Part shown: piece after piece, positions 7,147 to 9,236 of the stretch
Numbering within the stretch: the stretch's first letter is position 1
Layout: each line of letters opens with the position of its first letter
Assembly: GCA_021779335.1 (NCBI GenBank)
Contig: JAJYAW010000082.1
Location: 1 to 9,236, forward strand
Length of the DNA stretch: 9,236 nt
From: Myxococcales bacterium
Lineage (GTDB): Bacteria > Myxococcota > Myxococcia > Myxococcales > Anaeromyxobacteraceae
Direction of reading: 5' to 3'
Translations under genes and position numbers: made by a program
Notes under the pieces: generated by a model
Told to the model about the DNA's origin: nothing
Databases searched by the model: none
What the model saw: the letters and a program-made list of their open reading frames with translations, nothing else

Positions 7147-7674
7147 ATGAGCGGCGCTTCCAGCACGACCGCCGACGAGGTGCGCGCCGCCCTGGACGAG
7201 GGGCTGGCCGCCTTCCGGGCTCGCGACCTCCCGGCGGCCCACCGCGCCTTCGAGCGGGCGCACCGCCGCGGCCCGAGCCACCCTCGCGCCATGTCCTGGT
7301 ACGGCGTCACCCTGGTGCTGGTGGAGCGCAACCTGAGCCTGGGCGTGTCGCTGTGCGACCAGGCGCTGCGCCCCGGCCCCGACCCGGAGCTGCTCCTCAA
7401 CCTGGCGCGCGTCCACCTGGCGCTCAACCAGCGGGAGCGGGCGGTGCGGGCCGTGGAGCGAGGGCTGCAGGCGGCGCCCGGCGACGAGCCGCTGCGGTCG
7501 GCGCTCCGGGCGCTGGGCACCCGGCGCACCCCGGTCCTCCCGTTCCTGGACCGCGGCAACCCCCTCAACCGGCTGCTGGGACGGCTGCGCCACCGCTGGT
7601 CGCGCCGCCACGGCGCCGCCGGGGAGCTCTCCCCCCTGGCGCTCGGTGCGCCCCCCGAAGCACCTGGGAGCTGA
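7147..7674 (+). CDS. Small TPR-repeat protein
   Basis: A 175-residue protein with about three tetratricopeptide repeats: residues 11-44 (ALDEGLAAFRARDLPAAHRA, then FERAHRRGP), 45-78 (HPRAMSWYGVTLVLV...CDQALRPGP) and 79-112 (DPELLLNLARVHLALNQRER, then AVRAVERGLQAAP). The small-residue and Gly/Ala/Pro spacing is typical of TPR helices. After the repeats comes a basic tail, TPVLPFLDRGNPLNRLLGRL followed by RHRW, which I associate with a conserved family of small TPR proteins in myxobacteria and relatives. There is no signal peptide or membrane segment, so it is probably a cytoplasmic protein-protein interaction module. It starts 10 nt after coaX and ends 1 nt before the next gene's start codon, so it is part of that transcription unit. 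Specific partners cannot be read from the sequence. Confidence 0.85.
   Translation: MSGASSTTADEVRAALDEGLAAFRARDLPAAHRAFERAHRRGPSHPRAMSWYGVTLVLVERNLSLGVSLCDQALRPGPDPELLLNLARVHLALNQRERAVRAVERGLQAAPGDEPLRSALRALGTRRTPVLPFLDRGNPLNRLLGRLRHRWSRRHGAAGELSPLALGAPPEAPGS
7666..7670 (+). promoter_or_regulatory. Ribosome binding site of the helical-repeat gene
   Basis: GGGAG ends 5 nt before the ATG at 7676. It selects this ATG over the in-frame GTG at 7646, which would overlap the TPR gene by 29 nt and has no ribosome binding site. Confidence 0.6.
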
Positions 7675-7675
7675 C

Positions 7676-8809
7676 ATGCCCGCCTGCCCGCTGCCGCTCG
7701 ACGTCCTCCCCAAGCCGCTGCAGAAGCACGCCGACCCGAAGGCCCCGGCGCCGCTGCGCCTCATGGGCGCCAAGGGGCTGGTGCCGGCCGTGGCGGCCGC
7801 CGACCTGGTGACGCTCCTCTGCGTCCTCTCCTACGACGACGACGCCGGGGTGGCGGCGGCGGCGGTCAAGACCGCCGAGGGGCTGCCCGACAAGATCTTC
7901 GGCGTGGCGCTCCGCTCCGAGGGGCTGCGCGGCCCGGTGCTGGACTGGCTGGCCGACCGCTTCGCCTCCAACGAGGCCGCCCTCGAGCTCATCCTGCTCA
8001 ACGCCGCCACGCCCGACGAGACCTTGGCGCGGGTGGCGCTGACCGCCTCGCAGAAGCTCGGCGAGATCATCCGCCAGAACGAGCTCCGCCTGCTGAGGCA
8101 CGACCCCATCATCCGGGCCCTCTGCCGGAACCCGCACGCCCTGGCCTCCACCATCGACGGCGCCTGCGACTTCTGCGTGCGCAACGGGCTGACGCTCCTC
8201 GACGTCCCGCAGCTGGTGGAGGCCCACCGGCGCGTCCACGGCGTGGACCCGGTCCAGCGGGCGGAGGACGTGGAGACGGCCGAGCGGCTCATGGCCGAGT
8301 ACCGCCAGGAGCTGGCCACCGAGCCGGTGGAGGGGGCGCGCGGGCCGGAGGGCGAGGAGGAGGCGAACCGCAAGCTCAACATGACCCAGCGCATCATCAA
8401 GATGTCGGTCAGCGAGAAGATCAAGCTGGCCACGCTGGGCAACAAGGAGGCCCGCACGCTCCTGCTGCGCGACTCGAACAAGCTGGTCTGCATGGCCGCC
8501 GCCACCAGCCCCCGCATCACCGACGGCGAGATCCTGGGGCTGGCCAACTCGCGCACCGTCCAGGCGGACGTGCTCCGCTACATCTACTCCAACCGCGAGT
8601 TCACCAAGACCTACGCCATCAAGGCCTCGCTGGTGAAGAACCCCAAGGTGCCGCTCCCCTTCGCGCTCAAGATGATGTTCACGCTGCAGGAGAAGGACAT
8701 CAAGGAGCTGGCGCGGGACCGCAACGTGCCGCAGACCATCCAGTCGCAGGCCAAGGCCTTCATGATGAAGAAGGAGCAGGCGGCCAAGGTCAACATGGAC
8801 AAGAAGTGA
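7676..8809 (+). CDS. Conserved helical-repeat (HEAT/ARM-like) protein of unknown function
   Basis: A 377-residue protein built of short amphipathic helices, with no signal peptide or membrane segment. The N-terminal half (about 28-185) has HEAT-like features such as LLCVLSYDDDAGVAAAAVKT, LILLNAATPDETLARVALTA and IIRQNELRLLRHDPIIRALC. A charged, Glu-rich hinge lies at about 190-232. The C-terminal half (about 235-366) is the best-conserved looking part: MTQRIIKMSVSEKIKLATLG, NKEARTLLLRDSNKLV, ATSPRITDGEILGLANSR, REFTKTYAIKASLVKNPKVP and LARDRNVPQTIQSQAKAF. The recurrent xNPxxP/xSPxIT turn every 35 to 40 residues suggests HEAT or leucine-rich-repeat-variant units. I recall similar proteins in Geobacter and myxobacteria annotated only as hypothetical. 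It is the last gene of the birA-coaX-TPR run and is separated from the TPR stop by 1 nt, so co-expression is likely. No enzymatic motif is visible. Confidence 0.85.
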   Translation: MPACPLPLDVLPKPLQKHADPKAPAPLRLMGAKGLVPAVAAADLVTLLCVLSYDDDAGVAAAAVKTAEGLPDKIFGVALRSEGLRGPVLDWLADRFASNEAALELILLNAATPDETLARVALTASQKLGEIIRQNELRLLRHDPIIRALCRNPHALASTIDGACDFCVRNGLTLLDVPQLVEAHRRVHGVDPVQRAEDVETAERLMAEYRQELATEPVEGARGPEGEEEANRKLNMTQRIIKMSVSEKIKLATLGNKEARTLLLRDSNKLVCMAAATSPRITDGEILGLANSRTVQADVLRYIYSNREFTKTYAIKASLVKNPKVPLPFALKMMFTLQEKDIKELARDRNVPQTIQSQAKAFMMKKEQAAKVNMDKK

Positions 8810-8822
8810 GCGAGGCCGGGCG

Positions 8823-9236
8823 CTACTCCAGCTTCGCCCCGGGCGCGGGCGGGCGGGGCGCCACGGCCTCCGGCGGCAGCCCCTCCTCGAGCAGCTGCAG
8901 CGCGATGGCCAGCGCCTTGCGGGCCTTGTCGCGCACCCGCTCGTCGCCCTTGATCTTCAGGTAGGCCTTGACGACCCGCTCCTCGTTCTTGGCGTTGGCC
9001 GCCTCGAGGTCGCCGATGCGCTTCCGCAGGTCGGCGCCCCGCTTCTCCACCTCGGAGCGGGCGCCCTCCACCTCACCGCGGGCCACGATGAGCTCCGTCC
9101 GGAGCTCCTCGACCTCGCGCTCCACGCGGGCGGCCTCGGCGGCCACGCCGGCCAGCTCGGCCACCTTGGCCTCCAGGCCGCGGGCGGCCTCGGCCGCGCT
9201 GGTCCGGTGGCGCAGGGCCTCGGCGGCGGCGGCGGC
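8823..9236 (-). CDS. C-terminal coiled coil of a large protein, AglZ/FrzS-like (N-terminus outside window)
   Basis: The minus-strand frame is open from the right edge to TAG at 8825-8823, giving 137 visible residues. The GTG near 9164 is internal; coding continues through 9236. The visible part starts with an Ala-rich stretch, continues as a long heptad coiled coil (VEREVEELRTELIVARGEVE, then EKRGADLRKRIGDLEAANAK), and ends in a basic helical segment, VVKAYLKIKGDERVRDKARK followed by ALAIALQLLEEG, and a Pro-rich tail. From memory, this KAYxKIKGDE...KALxIALQLL ending is found in myxobacterial receiver/coiled-coil proteins of the AglZ and FrzS motility type. That identity is inferred, since no receiver domain is in view. 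It converges with the helical-repeat gene with 13 nt between stops and no visible terminator. Confidence 0.7.
   Translation of the reverse strand, partial: AAAAAEALRHRTSAAEAARGLEAKVAELAGVAAEAARVEREVEELRTELIVARGEVEGARSEVEKRGADLRKRIGDLEAANAKNEERVVKAYLKIKGDERVRDKARKALAIALQLLEEGLPPEAVAPRPPAPGAKLE
9221..9236 (+). repeat. GGC triplet run encoding poly-Ala
   Basis: A run of CGG/GGC triplets reaches the right edge. On the minus strand it reads as consecutive GCC codons (at least five Ala) at the start of the visible coiled-coil segment. It is likely a slippage-prone low-complexity tract that continues beyond the window. Confidence 0.5.

Noticed and set aside
7646..7675. Earlier GTG start for the helical-repeat protein.
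   Set aside because: It would overlap the TPR gene, lacks a ribosome binding site, and the ATG at 7676 has GGGAG at good spacing.

Overview
The window is very GC-rich chromosomal DNA with a strong preference for G or C at third codon positions. Two protein tails look like those of myxobacterial response-regulator and motility proteins, and the conserved hypothetical families also fit that group. I infer a Myxococcota genome, most likely Anaeromyxobacter or a close relative; this rests on composition and remembered family resemblance, not on a search. Nearly all of it is ordinary housekeeping chromosome. I see no transposase, phage gene, CRISPR array, tRNA, rRNA or toxin-antitoxin pair.

Layout. 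(1) Positions 1-569 (+): C-terminal part of a Pro/Ala-rich protein cut by the left edge. (2) Positions 570-658: short gap with the valS ribosome binding site. (3) Positions 659-4593 (+): valS and nadC, separated by 2 nt. The valS reading frame does not stop where bacterial valyl-tRNA synthetases usually end. It runs in frame into a 120-residue histone H1-like Lys/Ala/Arg tail that has its own strong Shine-Dalgarno and ATG. (4) Positions 4610-5236 (-): a YhhN/TMEM86-family membrane protein (putative lysoplasmalogenase), convergent with nadC. (5) Positions 5237-5335: divergent promoter region. (6) Positions 5336-8809 (+): birA, coaX, a small TPR protein and a conserved helical-repeat hypothetical protein, probably transcribed together. 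birA and coaX each have a sigma70-like promoter placed so close that their mRNAs should be almost or fully leaderless. (7) Positions 8823-9236 (-): the C-terminal coiled coil of a protein that continues past the right edge.

Functional themes are cofactor metabolism (NAD by nadC, coenzyme A by coaX, biotin attachment by birA) and translation (valS). BirA and CoaX both serve acetyl-CoA and fatty-acid chemistry, and adjacent or fused birA/coaX genes occur in other bacteria. The most noteworthy observation is the valS/H1-like arrangement, which is either a real fusion, a gene nested in frame with internal initiation, or a stop codon lost by mutation or sequence error. I found no convincing new multi-gene system.
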